From: Marinomonas agarivorans
GTDB lineage: Bacteria; Pseudomonadota; Gammaproteobacteria; Pseudomonadales; Marinomonadaceae
Direction of reading: 5' to 3'
DNA: 64,000 nt
Assembly (NCBI GenBank): GCA_002173415.2
Contig: NHNK02000005.1
Location: 1-64,000 of the forward strand
Part shown: one piece after another, positions 35,834 to 45,937 of the stretch
Layout: every line of letters begins with the position of its first letter
Numbering within the stretch: the stretch's first letter is position 1
Made by a program: the position numbers and the translations under genes
The notes under the pieces: generated by a model
What the model was told of the DNA's origin: nothing
Database searches by the model: none
Seen by the model: the letters and a program-made list of their open reading frames with translations, nothing else

Positions 35834-36580
35834 ATGCCAGTTGTTTCAATGAGAGACCTATTACAAGTAGGTTCACACTTCGGTCACCAGACACGTTACT
35901 GGAACCCAAAAATGAACCCATTTATTTTTGGTTCTCGTAACAAGATTCATATCATTAACCTTGAGCACACTGTTCCTGCTTTGAATGAAGCATTAGCACT
36001 AGTGCAAAAAATGGCAGAAAACAAAAATAAAGTTTTGTTTGTTGGCACAAAGCGTGCTGCGTCTAAAACAATTAAAGAGCAAGCCGCTCGTGCTTCTATG
36101 CCATATGTAAACCACCGTTGGTTGGGTGGTATGCTTACTAACTACAAAACAATCCGTGCATCTATCAAGCGTCTTCGTGATCTTGAAACACAAATGAATG
36201 ACGGTACATTTGAAAAGTTAACTAAGAAAGAAGCCCTAATGCGTACTCGTGAGCTTGAGAAACTTGAGCTTTCTATGGGTGGTATTAAAGACATGGGTGG
36301 TCTTCCAGATATCTTGTTTGTTGTTGATGTCGATCATGAGCGTATTGCTATTAAAGAAGCAAACAAACTAGGTATTCCTGTAATCGGTATTGTCGATACT
36401 AACAGTAATCCAGATGGCATTGATTATGTTATTCCTGCGAACGACGACGCAATTCGTGCAGTACAGTTGTATGTAACTGCGTTTGCTGATGCGGTACTTG
36501 AAGGTCGTAATAATTCAGCAGGCAGTGCCGACGAATTTGTAGAAGTAAACGAAGCTGCTGCTGAGCCAGAAGCTAACTAA
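35834..36580 (+). CDS. rpsB: 30S ribosomal protein S2
   Basis: S2 is a late-assembling protein of the small subunit and is needed for S1 binding. The 248-residue protein begins [20 protein letters not shown] and contains the S2 signatures [31 protein letters not shown] and [22 protein letters not shown]. The C-terminus is acidic ([15 protein letters not shown]). The AAGGA site precedes the ATG. A terminator/attenuator lies between it and tsf. Confidence 0.98.
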   Translation: MPVVSMRDLLQVGSHFGHQTRYWNPKMNPFIFGSRNKIHIINLEHTVPALNEALALVQKMAENKNKVLFVGTKRAASKTIKEQAARASMPYVNHRWLGGMLTNYKTIRASIKRLRDLETQMNDGTFEKLTKKEALMRTRELEKLELSMGGIKDMGGLPDILFVVDVDHERIAIKEANKLGIPVIGIVDTNSNPDGIDYVIPANDDAIRAVQLYVTAFADAVLEGRNNSAGSADEFVEVNEAAAEPEAN

Positions 36581-36602
36581 TTTAGGCCTTGCACCTAGTT
36601 TG

Positions 36603-36630
36603 AAAAGGGGGCGGCTTAGCCCCTTTTTTT
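36603..36630 (+). terminator. Attenuating terminator between rpsB and tsf
   Basis: GGGGC (36608-36612) and GCCCC (36619-36623) form a stem around a 6-base loop. A-T and one G-T pairs (36603-36607 with 36624-36628) extend it, and a T-run follows. Because tsf depends on the rpsB promoter, it probably sets the S2 to EF-Ts ratio rather than ending the operon. Confidence 0.85.
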
Positions 36631-36663
36631 AAATTTTGAATTGGTATTGAGAGGAAATACAAA

Positions 36664-37524
36664 ATGGCAGCAGTATCTGCAGCGATGGTTAAAGAATTAC
36701 GTGAGCGTACATCACTAGGTATGATGGAGTGTAAAAAAGCACTGACAGCAGCTGGTGGTGATATTGAATTAGCGATTGAAGAGTTGCGTAAAACAAGTGG
36801 CATGAAAGCGGCGAAAAAAGCAGGTCGTATTGCTGCTGAAGGTAAAGTGGTTATGCGTGTTGCGGATGACAATTCATACGCTATCTTAGTTGAAATCAAC
36901 TCAGAAACAGATTTTGCAGCACGCGATGAAGGTTTCTTAGCATTTGCAGAAAAAGTTGCTGACGTCGTTTTTGCTACAAAAGAAACAAATATTGAAACAT
37001 TATTGGCTGGCGAAGTTGGTGATGCACGCGAAGCGTTAGTACAAAAAATTGGTGAAAACATCTCACCACGCCGTGCGGTTGTTGTTGAAGGTGGCCTAGT
37101 TGGTGGTTATGTGCATGCGAATGGTCAGATTGCAGTATTAACTCAATTAGAGGGTGGCAATCCTGAGTTAGCTAAAGATGTCTCTATGCATGTTGCGGCT
37201 GTTTCTCCACGTGTTGTTCGTGGTGAAGACATGCCTGAAGATGTGTTAACGAAAGAAGAAGAAATCATTCGTGCACAACCTGACATGGCAGGTAAACCGG
37301 CAGAGATAGTTGACAAAATGATTGTTGGTCGGATGAAAAAATTCCTTGCGGAAAACAGCCTTGTTGAGCAACCATTTGTTAAAAATCCAGAAGTTAAAGT
37401 GGGCCAATTAGCGAAAGATGCTGGTGCAGAAATTACGTCTTTTGTTCGTATGGAAGTGGGTGAAGGGATTGAAGTAGAAGAAACGGATTTTGCGGCTGAA
37501 GTAGCAGCCCAGTTAAAAGGCTAA
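36664..37524 (+). CDS. tsf: Elongation factor Ts
   Basis: EF-Ts exchanges GDP for GTP on EF-Tu. The 286-residue protein has the N-terminal UBA-like domain [20 protein letters not shown] and the core signature [16 protein letters not shown] with the TDF residues that reach the EF-Tu magnesium site. The C-terminal module ([15 protein letters not shown]) is complete. A GAGG site precedes the ATG. A palindromic terminator follows the stop. Confidence 0.98.
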   Translation: MAAVSAAMVKELRERTSLGMMECKKALTAAGGDIELAIEELRKTSGMKAAKKAGRIAAEGKVVMRVADDNSYAILVEINSETDFAARDEGFLAFAEKVADVVFATKETNIETLLAGEVGDAREALVQKIGENISPRRAVVVEGGLVGGYVHANGQIAVLTQLEGGNPELAKDVSMHVAAVSPRVVRGEDMPEDVLTKEEEIIRAQPDMAGKPAEIVDKMIVGRMKKFLAENSLVEQPFVKNPEVKVGQLAKDAGAEITSFVRMEVGEGIEVEETDFAAEVAAQLKG

Positions 37525-37541
37525 TCATTTATTAGCAATAC

Positions 37542-37567
37542 AAAAAAGCAGCGATCGCTGCTTTTTT
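37542..37567 (+). terminator. Intrinsic terminator after tsf
   Basis: AAAAAAGCAGCGATCGCTGCTTTTTTT is a near-perfect palindrome: arms of about 11 bases around the central GATC, with A and T tracts on both sides. It separates tsf from pyrH. The symmetric tracts could let it stop transcription in both directions. Confidence 0.9.
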
Positions 37568-37641
37568 TGGGTTCTTTTTTTGAAAGAACTGCTTTTACGA
37601 AAATAACGCACTGTTTAGAAACCGACTACTGGAGGGTTAAG

Positions 37642-38364
37642 ATGTCTATCAAAGAGAATGCCAATTATAAACGCATTTTATTAAAGCTTAGTGGGGAAGC
37701 TTTAATGGGAGATGAAAAGTTTGGTATTGACCCTAAGGTATTGAATCGTATAGCACTAGAAATAGGTCAGCTTCGTGGTATTGGTGTTGAAGTCGGTATA
37801 GTGATTGGTGGCGGAAATCTCTTTCGGGGGCAAGCGTTAAGTGAAGCCGGTATGGATCGGGTTACTGGTGATCATATGGGAATGCTCGCCACAGTAATGA
37901 ATGCTTTGGCTATGCGAGATGCGCTTGAAAGGGCTAACATTACCACACGTGTTATGTCTGCTATTACCATGACAGGTATTGTTGAGCCTTATGATCGTCG
38001 ACGAGCTATGCGCCTTATGAAAGAAGGTGATGTTCTTATTTTTTCTGCAGGAACAGGTAATCCATTTTTTACCACGGATTCTGCCGCTTGTTTACGAGGT
38101 ATTGAAATCGATGCAGATGTCGTCCTGAAAGCAACAAAAGTAGATGGTGTTTATTCTGCGGACCCAATGAAAGATACTAATGCAATCAAATACGATGTAT
38201 TAAGTTATGATGAAGTGTTAGAGAAACAACTCGGCGTTATGGATTTAACGGCAATTTGTTTAACACGAGATCACAATATGCCAGTGCGTGTATTTAACAT
38301 GAATAAGCCAGGAGCGCTAATCAACGTAATTGTTGGTGGCAATGAAGGTACAGTAATTAAGTGA
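37642..38364 (+). CDS. pyrH: Uridylate kinase (UMP kinase)
   Basis: PyrH phosphorylates UMP to UDP, the entry to UTP and CTP synthesis. This is the amino-acid-kinase-fold hexameric bacterial type, inhibited by UTP and activated by GTP. Motifs include [39 protein letters not shown] and [15 protein letters not shown]. The frame is open from 37567 inside the tsf terminator, but the ATG at 37642 has a GGAGG site and matches the family (240 residues). The frr gene starts 7 bp downstream. Confidence 0.97.
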   Translation: MSIKENANYKRILLKLSGEALMGDEKFGIDPKVLNRIALEIGQLRGIGVEVGIVIGGGNLFRGQALSEAGMDRVTGDHMGMLATVMNALAMRDALERANITTRVMSAITMTGIVEPYDRRRAMRLMKEGDVLIFSAGTGNPFFTTDSAACLRGIEIDADVVLKATKVDGVYSADPMKDTNAIKYDVLSYDEVLEKQLGVMDLTAICLTRDHNMPVRVFNMNKPGALINVIVGGNEGTVIK

Positions 38365-38371
38365 GGCCGTT

Positions 38372-38929
38372 ATGATTGATGAAATTTTGCAAGATGCTGA
38401 AGAGCGAATGGAAAAATCAATAGGGGCAGTTGAAACTGCCTTTAAAAAAATTCGTACAGGTCGTGCTCATCCGAGCATTCTTGACCCCATTCGAATTGAC
38501 TATTATGGGTCTGATACGCCCTTGAGTCAGGTGGCAAATATCACAGTTGAAGATGCGCGTACTTTAGGTATTTCCCCATGGGAGAAAAACCTAGTGCCAG
38601 AAATTGAAAAAGCCATACTTAAATCTGATTTAGGTCTTAACCCATCAACAACTGGTGGTTTAATTCGTATCCCAATGCCTGCTTTAACAGAAGAGACTCG
38701 TAAAAACTACTTTAAACAAGCAAAAGCAGAAGCGGAAAATGCCAGAATCTCGGTTAGAAATATACGCCGTGACGCGAATGCAAGCTTCAAGAATTTGGTA
38801 AAGGATAAAGAGTTGTCAGAAGATGAAGAGCGTCGAGCTCAGGATAAAGTGCAAAAACTAACAGATAAATATATTGCACAAATTGAAGAGCGTTTAGGGA
38901 AGAAAGAACAAGACTTAATGGAAATTTAA
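38372..38929 (+). CDS. frr: Ribosome recycling factor
   Basis: RRF, with EF-G, splits post-termination ribosomes. The 185-residue protein has the tRNA-shaped fold's signatures: AFKKIRTGRAHPSILDPI in the first long helix, ISPWEKNLVPEIEKAI, and the C-terminal helical bundle with RNIRRDANASFKNLVKDKE. It is tightly linked to pyrH. A terminator hairpin follows, before uppS. Confidence 0.98.
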   Translation: MIDEILQDAEERMEKSIGAVETAFKKIRTGRAHPSILDPIRIDYYGSDTPLSQVANITVEDARTLGISPWEKNLVPEIEKAILKSDLGLNPSTTGGLIRIPMPALTEETRKNYFKQAKAEAENARISVRNIRRDANASFKNLVKDKELSEDEERRAQDKVQKLTDKYIAQIEERLGKKEQDLMEI

Positions 38930-38945
38930 ATGAAGCACATCATGG

Positions 38946-38984
38946 TCCACGCTTTTGTCATAAAGAGCGTGGATTTTTCTTTTT
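38946..38984 (+). terminator. Intrinsic terminator after frr
   Basis: TCCACGCT (38946-38953) pairs with AGCGTGGA (38966-38973) across a 12-base loop, followed by TTTTTCTTTTT. Since uppS starts only about 20 bp later without a visible promoter, partial read-through is likely. Confidence 0.8.
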
Positions 38985-39004
38985 ACATGAACGGATATAC
39001 CTAA

Positions 39005-39736
39005 TTGGCTGATTCAGAACAAACCAATGCAAAGCCTACCGATGAACCTGCGCATATTGCGATTATTATGGATGGTAATAATCGCTGGGCAAAGCAAAAG
39101 CATTTGCCAGGAGTCGCGGGTCATAAAGCAGGAGCAACCGCGGTAAGACGTACTGTGGAAGCTGCTGTTAAGCGTAAAACCAAAGTACTAACATTATTCG
39201 CCTTTTCCAGTGAAAACTGGAAACGACCTCGTGCTGAAGTTGATGCTTTAATGACACTTTTTATGCGAGTGCTGAAAAAAGAAGTTAAACGCATGAATCG
39301 GCATAATATTCGTCTGAGAATCATGGGTGATATCTCAGGTTTCAGTGAGAGTTTGCAAAAACAAATTGCTGCGGCTGAGCAAGAAACGGTAACCAATGAT
39401 GGTTTGCAATTAGTTGTGGCTGCAAATTATGGTGGCCGTTGGGATATTGCAGAAGCCACAAAACAGGTTTGTGAGCAGGTGATCGCGGGTCGATTGATGT
39501 TAGATGAAATTAGTGAATCAACACTTGCTAAACATATACAGCTATCGGACTTACCCGACCCAGATGTGGTTATTCGTACCTCAGGGGAGCAAAGAATTAG
39601 TAATTTTCTACTATGGCAAGCTGCTTATTCTGAATTCGTGTTTCTGCCTGTACTATGGCCTGATTTTAATCAAGACGACTTTGATTTCGCCGTTTCTGAA
39701 TTTCAACAACGACAAAGACGCTATGGTGGTCGTTAA
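39005..39736 (+). CDS. uppS: Undecaprenyl diphosphate synthase
   Basis: UppS is a cis-prenyltransferase that condenses isopentenyl diphosphate onto farnesyl diphosphate to form the C55 carrier for cell-wall units. Motifs are IAIIMDGNNRWAK (catalytic aspartate), GHKAGATAVRR, FAFSSENWKRP and DVVIRTSGEQRISNFLLWQ. The only plausible start is the TTG at 39005 (243 residues), with a GGA about 9 bases upstream. It is 2 bp from cdsA. Confidence 0.96.
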   Translation: MADSEQTNAKPTDEPAHIAIIMDGNNRWAKQKHLPGVAGHKAGATAVRRTVEAAVKRKTKVLTLFAFSSENWKRPRAEVDALMTLFMRVLKKEVKRMNRHNIRLRIMGDISGFSESLQKQIAAAEQETVTNDGLQLVVAANYGGRWDIAEATKQVCEQVIAGRLMLDEISESTLAKHIQLSDLPDPDVVIRTSGEQRISNFLLWQAAYSEFVFLPVLWPDFNQDDFDFAVSEFQQRQRRYGGR

Positions 39737-39738
39737 TT

Positions 39739-40542
39739 ATGCTCTTACCTAGAATTCTTAGTGCCATTGTTATGGCCTGTATATTTATCTCTGCTGTACT
39801 TTTTCTTAGCGAAATAAGTTTTGCAATGTTTGTGGGACTAGTTTCTGTGTTAGCTGCATGGGAGTGGGCTCGACTATCTGGCTTAACAAGGCAACAGCCA
39901 CGAATAGCATTTGCAGGTATGGTTGGAACTCTGGCCTACGGTATTGCTATTTTTCAGCTACAGCAATTAACGCTTTGGTTAGCACCTATTTTTTGGCTAG
40001 TGGCTTTGTATTGGGTTGCTGTGTATCCAAGTGAAAAAAGTTGGCGCCACACGGGCATTAGGTTGCTATTTGGATTAGTTATCCTCCTAACAACATGGAG
40101 TGCCTTGGTTGTTCTAAGACAGGCTGAACACTTTTTCACTTATTTATTGGTTTTAATGGGAGTGATATGGGGCGCAGATACAGGCGCTTATTGTTTTGGG
40201 CGCCTGTTTGGAAAACATAAATTGGCTCGACATGTTAGCCCTGGTAAATCGTGGGAAGGTGTTGCCGGTGGACTTCTGGTGACGCAAATCGGTTTGGCTG
40301 TCTTTGCCTTTTATCAGGAGTTCACCCTAGAGACTGCATTGCAGTTAGCCTTTATTGGTCTTATTACCGCATCAGTATCCGTATTAGGAGACTTAACAGA
40401 AAGCCTGTTTAAACGACATGAGGGACTAAAAGACTCGAGCCATCTTATACCGGGCCATGGTGGTGTAATGGATCGTTTAGATAGTGTTATGTCTGCGGCA
40501 CCTCTGTTTGTGTTGTTGCTGATTGTTTTTGGTTGGCTATGA
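39739..40542 (+). CDS. cdsA: Phosphatidate cytidylyltransferase
   Basis: CdsA makes CDP-diacylglycerol from phosphatidic acid and CTP, the branch point of bacterial phospholipid synthesis. The 267-residue protein has seven to eight hydrophobic helices and the C-terminal family signature (SVSVLGDLTESLFKRHEGLKDSS, then HLIPGHGGVMDRLDS, about residues 210-255). It sits 2 bp after uppS and 10 bp before the dxr start. Confidence 0.96.
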   Translation: MLLPRILSAIVMACIFISAVLFLSEISFAMFVGLVSVLAAWEWARLSGLTRQQPRIAFAGMVGTLAYGIAIFQLQQLTLWLAPIFWLVALYWVAVYPSEKSWRHTGIRLLFGLVILLTTWSALVVLRQAEHFFTYLLVLMGVIWGADTGAYCFGRLFGKHKLARHVSPGKSWEGVAGGLLVTQIGLAVFAFYQEFTLETALQLAFIGLITASVSVLGDLTESLFKRHEGLKDSSHLIPGHGGVMDRLDSVMSAAPLFVLLLIVFGWL

Positions 40543-40552
40543 GTTTGCCTGT

Positions 40553-41740
40553 ATGAAACAAAACATTTGTATTCTTGGGGCGACAGGATCGATTGGTACG
40601 AGTACCTTAGATGTTATTCGACAGCACGAAGAGCGTTTTAGTGTCTTTGCTGTGGCTGCCCACTCTAATGTTGAGAGGATGGTGCAAATTTGCCATCAAT
40701 TTCAACCAGCTCGAGTAGTTATGGGGACTGAGTCTGCCTGCGAGCAAGTAAAAAACCAATGTCTAGGTATGGATATCGAGTTTACTTATGGCATTGAAGC
40801 TATGTCTAATATCGCTGCAGACCCTCAAGTCGACCAAGTGATGGCTGCAATTATGGGTTTTGCCGGTCTTGCTCCGACCTTGGCCGCGATTCGAACCGGT
40901 AAGCGTATTTTACTGGCCAACAAAGAATCGTTAGTTACGGCTGGCAGCCTTTTTATGCAAGAGGTTGAAAAACATGGTGCAGTCTTGCTACCCATTGATA
41001 GCGAGCATAATGCAATTTATCAGTGCTTGCCTCAATTCACTGAAGGCGCTAGAGGTGAGATGTTACACCATGTGGAAAAAGTGTTACTTACTGCTTCTGG
41101 TGGACCGTTTCGAGAGCTATCGAAGCGGGAAATGTCACATGTCACACCAGAGCAAGCATGCAAACATCCAAACTGGTCTATGGGGCGAAAAATTTCTGTT
41201 GATTCGGCTTCCCTTATGAACAAAGGCTTGGAGCTGATTGAAGCCTGCTGGTTGTTTGATGTCGAACCAAAAGACATTGAGGTGGTAATCCATCCGCAGA
41301 GTATTGTCCACTCTATGGTGTCATACAAGGATGGCTCTGTTTTGGCGCAAATGGGCAACCCTGATATGAGAACGCCTATTGCTTACGGCATGGCATGGCC
41401 TGAACGCATCACTGCGGATGTTGCTCCACTTGATTTGATGGCTATCGCGCAATTGGATTTTTTTGCACCTGATTATGAACGTTTCCCTAATTTATCTTTG
41501 GCGGCAGATGCTTGGTATGCTGGCGGGAGTGCTATGGCTAGTTTAAATGCAGCAAATGAAATAGCCGTTGACGCTTTCTTAAAAGGGCAAATTGGTTTCT
41601 TGGATATTGCAGAGATAAATTCGCAGGTGCTTGAACAAAGTGAAATTTATTCAGTCACAGGCTTAGATGTTGTCTTTGAAGCTGATAAGATAGCGCGTAA
41701 AGCTGCTAATGACTTAGTCAAACATAAGGTCTATCTGTGA
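40553..41740 (+). CDS. dxr: 1-deoxy-D-xylulose 5-phosphate reductoisomerase
   Basis: Dxr is the first committed enzyme of the MEP isoprenoid pathway and uses NADPH. Motifs are ICILGATGSIGTSTLD (9-15 nucleotide loop), LANKESLVTAG, PIDSEHNAIYQCL and GRKISVDSASLMNKGLE. The frame is open from 40523 inside cdsA, but the ATG at 40553 gives the standard 395-residue protein. Its stop overlaps the rseP GTG by three bases. Pathway partners ispD and ispF are encoded near 60 kb. Confidence 0.97.
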   Translation: MKQNICILGATGSIGTSTLDVIRQHEERFSVFAVAAHSNVERMVQICHQFQPARVVMGTESACEQVKNQCLGMDIEFTYGIEAMSNIAADPQVDQVMAAIMGFAGLAPTLAAIRTGKRILLANKESLVTAGSLFMQEVEKHGAVLLPIDSEHNAIYQCLPQFTEGARGEMLHHVEKVLLTASGGPFRELSKREMSHVTPEQACKHPNWSMGRKISVDSASLMNKGLELIEACWLFDVEPKDIEVVIHPQSIVHSMVSYKDGSVLAQMGNPDMRTPIAYGMAWPERITADVAPLDLMAIAQLDFFAPDYERFPNLSLAADAWYAGGSAMASLNAANEIAVDAFLKGQIGFLDIAEINSQVLEQSEIYSVTGLDVVFEADKIARKAANDLVKHKVYL

Positions 41741-43086
41741 TTCAAAATGTATTTGCCATAATTGTTGCCCTTGGAGTGTTGATCACTTTTCATGAATTTG
41801 GCCATTATTATGTGGCCCGCCGTTGTGGCATAAAGGTGTTACGTTTTTCGGTTGGTTTTGGCAAACCTATTTATACCTATGTTAATAAAGCGGGAACTGA
41901 GTTCACGCTAGCACTTATTCCTCTCGGTGGGTATGTCCGTATGTTGGACGAGAGAGAGGGCGAGGTTCCTACTGAGTTAAAATCACAAGCATTCAACAAC
42001 AAAAATGTATGGCAACGTATTGCTGTTGTTGCAGCAGGTCCAATTGCCAATCTTTTACTGGCAGTGGTGTTGTATGCGTTAGTTGCTTGGCAAGGCATTC
42101 AACAAGTTTCTCCCGTAATTGGTGTACCTCTTGCTGATTCTCCCATTGCGGAAACACGACTTGCAGATGGTGATGAGTTATTAGCCATCAACGGAATTCA
42201 AGTTGATTCATGGCAACAGGTCAATCTAGCTTTAGCCAGTTTGATAGGGTCCAGTGGTGACATTTCTATCCGTTATCTACCTCAAGGGGCATCTACCACA
42301 CCAATAGAAGATTCAGTGACCTTGCAAAACTGGTTGTCTGGTTCTGAGCCTAATAATCTAATCGCTCAATTTGGCTTGACTATTAAACAACCTTCCATGC
42401 CTGCCATTATCGACGATCTGATAGAAAATGGTGCGGCGCTAGAAGCGGGCTTCCAAATAGGTGACAAAATTGTGCGTGTAGACAATCAAACGATCGATGA
42501 TTGGCGTCAATTTGTTGATTTAGTACAAACAAATCCATTGAAACCTCTCGATGTAACGATTATTCGTGGAGAAGAAACTCGACGACTCAACTTAGTGCCG
42601 AGGGAAAGATTACAAGACGGCATTGCATTAGGTTATGTCGGCATTATGGTTGCCCCGGTTAAGCTCGATTCGTCTTGGTATCGTACCGTAGAATATGGCC
42701 CAATTGATGGACTGATTTATGGCGTAGAGAAGACTGGGCAAATGATGAGCCTGACGCTAGGTTCAATCGCCAAAATGCTACAAGGTTTAATTTCAATTGA
42801 TAATCTCTCTGGACCAATTACGATTGCCAAAGTTGCCAGTGCTTCAGCAGAATCAGGTCTACAATCCTTTTTACAATTTCTAGCTTATCTAAGCATCAGC
42901 TTGGGTGTGCTGAATTTACTGCCAATTCCCGTGCTTGATGGCGGTCATCTTGTTTTCTATATTTTGGAAGCCGTTAGAGGTAAGCCTGTACCAGAAAAGG
43001 TCCAATTTTTTGCTTATCGAATTGGTGCCAGCCTGCTGTTTTTCTTAATGGCAATTGCCATATTTAATGATATAGCCCGTTTGTAG
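41737..43086 (+). CDS. rseP: Regulator of sigma-E protease RseP
   Basis: RseP is an intramembrane zinc site-2 protease. It cuts the anti-sigma factor RseA and clears signal-peptide remnants. The 449-residue protein has HEFGH (19-23) in its first helix, two PDZ domains (about 115-290), and the third zinc-ligand motif PIPVLDGGHLVFY near residue 400. The start is GTG, overlapping the dxr TGA, so it is translationally coupled. BamA follows. Confidence 0.96.
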   Translation: MIQNVFAIIVALGVLITFHEFGHYYVARRCGIKVLRFSVGFGKPIYTYVNKAGTEFTLALIPLGGYVRMLDEREGEVPTELKSQAFNNKNVWQRIAVVAAGPIANLLLAVVLYALVAWQGIQQVSPVIGVPLADSPIAETRLADGDELLAINGIQVDSWQQVNLALASLIGSSGDISIRYLPQGASTTPIEDSVTLQNWLSGSEPNNLIAQFGLTIKQPSMPAIIDDLIENGAALEAGFQIGDKIVRVDNQTIDDWRQFVDLVQTNPLKPLDVTIIRGEETRRLNLVPRERLQDGIALGYVGIMVAPVKLDSSWYRTVEYGPIDGLIYGVEKTGQMMSLTLGSIAKMLQGLISIDNLSGPITIAKVASASAESGLQSFLQFLAYLSISLGVLNLLPIPVLDGGHLVFYILEAVRGKPVPEKVQFFAYRIGASLLFFLMAIAIFNDIARL

Positions 43087-43097
43087 AGAGGTTGTTA

Positions 43098-45425
43098 GTG
43101 AAGTTTTCTTTTGCTTTGTTTACGCTTTTGTTCTGTGTAAACAGTTTTGCCAAAACCCTCAGCGATGTAAAAGTACAAGGCCTGCTACAGATGCAGCCAG
43201 CAAGAGCGTTTGAATTAATCGGTTTTGAAGCTGGCGAAACATATGACTCCAGCCAAGTTTATGATTCTATTTCAAGGTTATTCGCCTCCGGCTCATTTAG
43301 TGATATCCAAGTCTATGAAGAAGACAATGTTTTAACGTTCTCAGTAGTGGAGCGCGCCTCAATTGGTTTATTGACCATTGAGGGGAATGAGTTGATTCCA
43401 ACCGAAGATTTAGAACGAGGTTTAAAACTATCAGGGCTTGAGGTAGGAGATTTTTATAAACCAGAGACACTTAATCAAATTCAGCAAGAGTTACAGCGTC
43501 AATACTATTCTTTAGGGCGTTATAGCGCCAAAGTAGACTTTGAAATTAAAACCTTGCCGCGAAATCGAGTTGAAGTAGCAATTAATATTGATGAAGGCGA
43601 TACAGCGAAAATTGTACATATCAATATTATTGGCAATCATATTTTTGATGATGAGGAACTGACGAAAAACTTTGACTCAAGAGAAACGGGTTATTTCAAT
43701 CCATTTAGTTCTGCCGATGAATATGCTAAACCAAAAATCCAAGGGGATATTGAGAAGTTAAAAAGCTTCTACCTTGATCGAGGTTATTTAGACTTTGAAG
43801 TTATCTCGAGTCAAGTCAGTTTATCCGCCGATAAACGTCATGTTTACATTGTTATCAACCTAGTAGAAGGAAAACCTTATACTATCGAGTCAATTGACTT
43901 AAACGGTAAGCTAACTTTACCAGAAGAGCAGATTTTGGCGCAGATACACCAAGAAAAAGGCGATGTGTTTTCAAGGAAATCGGCAACAGAATCAGTAGAA
44001 GATATATCGGTACTATTTGGTAACGAGGGCTATTTATTTGCTAGAGTCAATATTTTGCCCATTAAGAAAGACAATAATAAACTCGAGTTAATCTACCAAA
44101 TCACTCCAAACAATAAGGTCTATGTGCGTCGTATTAATTTTTCTGGTAACAGCGAAACCAGAGATGAAGTTTTACGACGAGAAATGACCCAATTTGAAGG
44201 CCAGTTAGCCAGTCATGCCAAGATTCAAGCCTCTAAACGCCGTATAGAACGATTAGGTTTTTTTGGGCTTGTTACTCTTGACACTGTGCCAGTTGCTGGC
44301 ACGACGGACTTGGTTGATATTGATGTTACGGTTGACGAGCAACCTTCTGGTAGCATTCAGGCAAGCATCGGTTATTCAGAAGCTGGTGGTACCGTCTTAG
44401 GGCTAGGTGTGTCAAAACAAAACTTCCTTGGTACAGGGAATCGACTGTCCTTTAATGTTAGCTCTTCAGAAGATGTCGATAACTATCGTTTATCGTATGA
44501 CAACCCTTATTTTACCGTCGATGGCGTCAGTCGTGGTTTTGATTTGTTTTATAAAAAGACCAAACGTGATGATGACGAAAACGATTCGTCACAAGACTTT
44601 AGCCTCGACACAACAGGGGCATCGGTACGATTTGGTTACCCCATATCCGATACTCAGCGCTTATCGTTCGGTTCAACAGTGAAAGAAACTCTTGTGCAAA
44701 TTGGCAGTGATCCTTCCAATGAAATTGCCGACTATATCAGCACAAACGGCGATAGTTTTGATGATGTACTTGCTGATATTACTTGGACAGATCGTGATCT
44801 GATAGGCGGTATTTTGCCAACCTCGGGTTATTCTACACGATTGAGTTTGAACCTGAGTTTACCTTCACTGAGCGATCAAACTTACGGCAAAATAAACTTA
44901 AATTCACAAAGATATTGGAACTTGGCCGGTTCAAACTTGTGGTTATTCCGTTTAAAAACCCGTTTAGGTTACGGCTTTAGCTATTCAGATTCTGAAGAAC
45001 TGCCTTTTTATGAATATTATCGTGCAGGCGGTGTTGGCACAGTCAGAGGATTCGATGCCTCTTCTTTAGGGCCGTTGAACTCTTACCCTAGCACGTCAAG
45101 TGAAACGCCTGTTGCACAGGGCGGGAATATATTGATAACAGGAACTGCGGAATTAATCTTCCCCATGCCTTTTGTCGAAAATCACAAATCGGTACGGACG
45201 TCTTTATTCTTGGATGCCGGTAATGTCTTTACGGATGTTTGTCGAGCAGATAACCCAAATTGTAGTGAGGGTGTCGATAGCGATGAAATTCGTTTTAGCT
45301 TCGGTCTTAATTGGACTTGGGTCACACCAATAGCCCCTCTATCGTTTAATTTAGCAAGAGCTTTAAACGCTCAAGAAGATGACGATTTAGATAATTTCCA
45401 ATTTCAGTTGGGAACAACGTTCTAA
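43098..45425 (+). CDS. bamA: Outer membrane protein assembly factor BamA
   Basis: BamA is the core of the machine that folds beta-barrel proteins into the outer membrane. It has a signal peptide (MKFSFALFTLLFCVNSFA), five POTRA domains (about 22-420) and a 16-strand barrel with the VRGFDASSLGP loop motif. It ends in phenylalanine (QFQLGTTF), as barrel proteins do. I choose the GTG at 43098 because GAGAGG lies 6 bases upstream; a TTG at 43092 is the alternative. Placement between rseP and skp is universal in the group. Confidence 0.97.
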   Translation: MKFSFALFTLLFCVNSFAKTLSDVKVQGLLQMQPARAFELIGFEAGETYDSSQVYDSISRLFASGSFSDIQVYEEDNVLTFSVVERASIGLLTIEGNELIPTEDLERGLKLSGLEVGDFYKPETLNQIQQELQRQYYSLGRYSAKVDFEIKTLPRNRVEVAINIDEGDTAKIVHINIIGNHIFDDEELTKNFDSRETGYFNPFSSADEYAKPKIQGDIEKLKSFYLDRGYLDFEVISSQVSLSADKRHVYIVINLVEGKPYTIESIDLNGKLTLPEEQILAQIHQEKGDVFSRKSATESVEDISVLFGNEGYLFARVNILPIKKDNNKLELIYQITPNNKVYVRRINFSGNSETRDEVLRREMTQFEGQLASHAKIQASKRRIERLGFFGLVTLDTVPVAGTTDLVDIDVTVDEQPSGSIQASIGYSEAGGTVLGLGVSKQNFLGTGNRLSFNVSSSEDVDNYRLSYDNPYFTVDGVSRGFDLFYKKTKRDDDENDSSQDFSLDTTGASVRFGYPISDTQRLSFGSTVKETLVQIGSDPSNEIADYISTNGDSFDDVLADITWTDRDLIGGILPTSGYSTRLSLNLSLPSLSDQTYGKINLNSQRYWNLAGSNLWLFRLKTRLGYGFSYSDSEELPFYEYYRAGGVGTVRGFDASSLGPLNSYPSTSSETPVAQGGNILITGTAELIFPMPFVENHKSVRTSLFLDAGNVFTDVCRADNPNCSEGVDSDEIRFSFGLNWTWVTPIAPLSFNLARALNAQEDDDLDNFQFQLGTTF

Positions 45426-45445
45426 TTTATATGGAGTAATAAATC

Positions 45446-45937
45446 ATGCGTATTTTACTTATTAGTTTTTTATCGTTACTGAGTATGAACATATGGGCAA
45501 CTAATGTTGCAGTGTTGGACTTTCGTGTTGCTGTTTTGCAAAGTAATGCCGGCAAAGAGGCCTTAAAAAAGCCGCAAGAACAATTAGCAGCAATAGATAA
45601 ACAAATTAAACAAGAGCAAACTGAGCTGCAAGAAATGGAAACAACGTTAAAACAAGATGAACTGACGTTGAGCCAAGAAGAGTTCGAGCGTCGTCAGCGT
45701 GAACTAGCCCAGCGTCGCGCCGCATTAAGAAACTCCATGGCAAATATACAGCGTCAAGCGCAACAGATGGAGCAACAACTGTTGGCGCAATTTCGCGAAA
45801 AAGCTTCAAAATTATTGGAAAAAATTATCAAAGAAAAACAAATTGATTTGGTCTTGAATCGTCAAGTTAGTGTGTATACTGCCGAAAATATAGATATCAC
45901 TAATGAATTGACGCGTAGAATGAATGAGGAAAAATGA
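45446..45937 (+). CDS. skp: Periplasmic chaperone Skp (OmpH)
   Basis: Skp escorts unfolded outer-membrane proteins across the periplasm as a trimer. The 163-residue precursor has a signal peptide (MRILLISFLSLLSMNIWA) and a long charged coiled coil rich in Q, E, R and K (about 40-125). The beta-strand segments VAVLDFRVAV and IDLVLNRQVSVYTA form the trimer core. The stop overlaps the lpxD start by 4 bases. Confidence 0.93.
   Translation: MRILLISFLSLLSMNIWATNVAVLDFRVAVLQSNAGKEALKKPQEQLAAIDKQIKQEQTELQEMETTLKQDELTLSQEEFERRQRELAQRRAALRNSMANIQRQAQQMEQQLLAQFREKASKLLEKIIKEKQIDLVLNRQVSVYTAENIDITNELTRRMNEEK

Noticed and set aside
36582-37061. 159-codon minus-strand frame across the start of tsf
   Set aside because: Antisense shadow of EF-Ts; its alanine/serine-rich composition follows from the codons of the real gene.
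44407-44682. 91-codon plus-strand frame inside bamA
   Set aside because: Out-of-frame within the conserved barrel region; no start signal or similarity.
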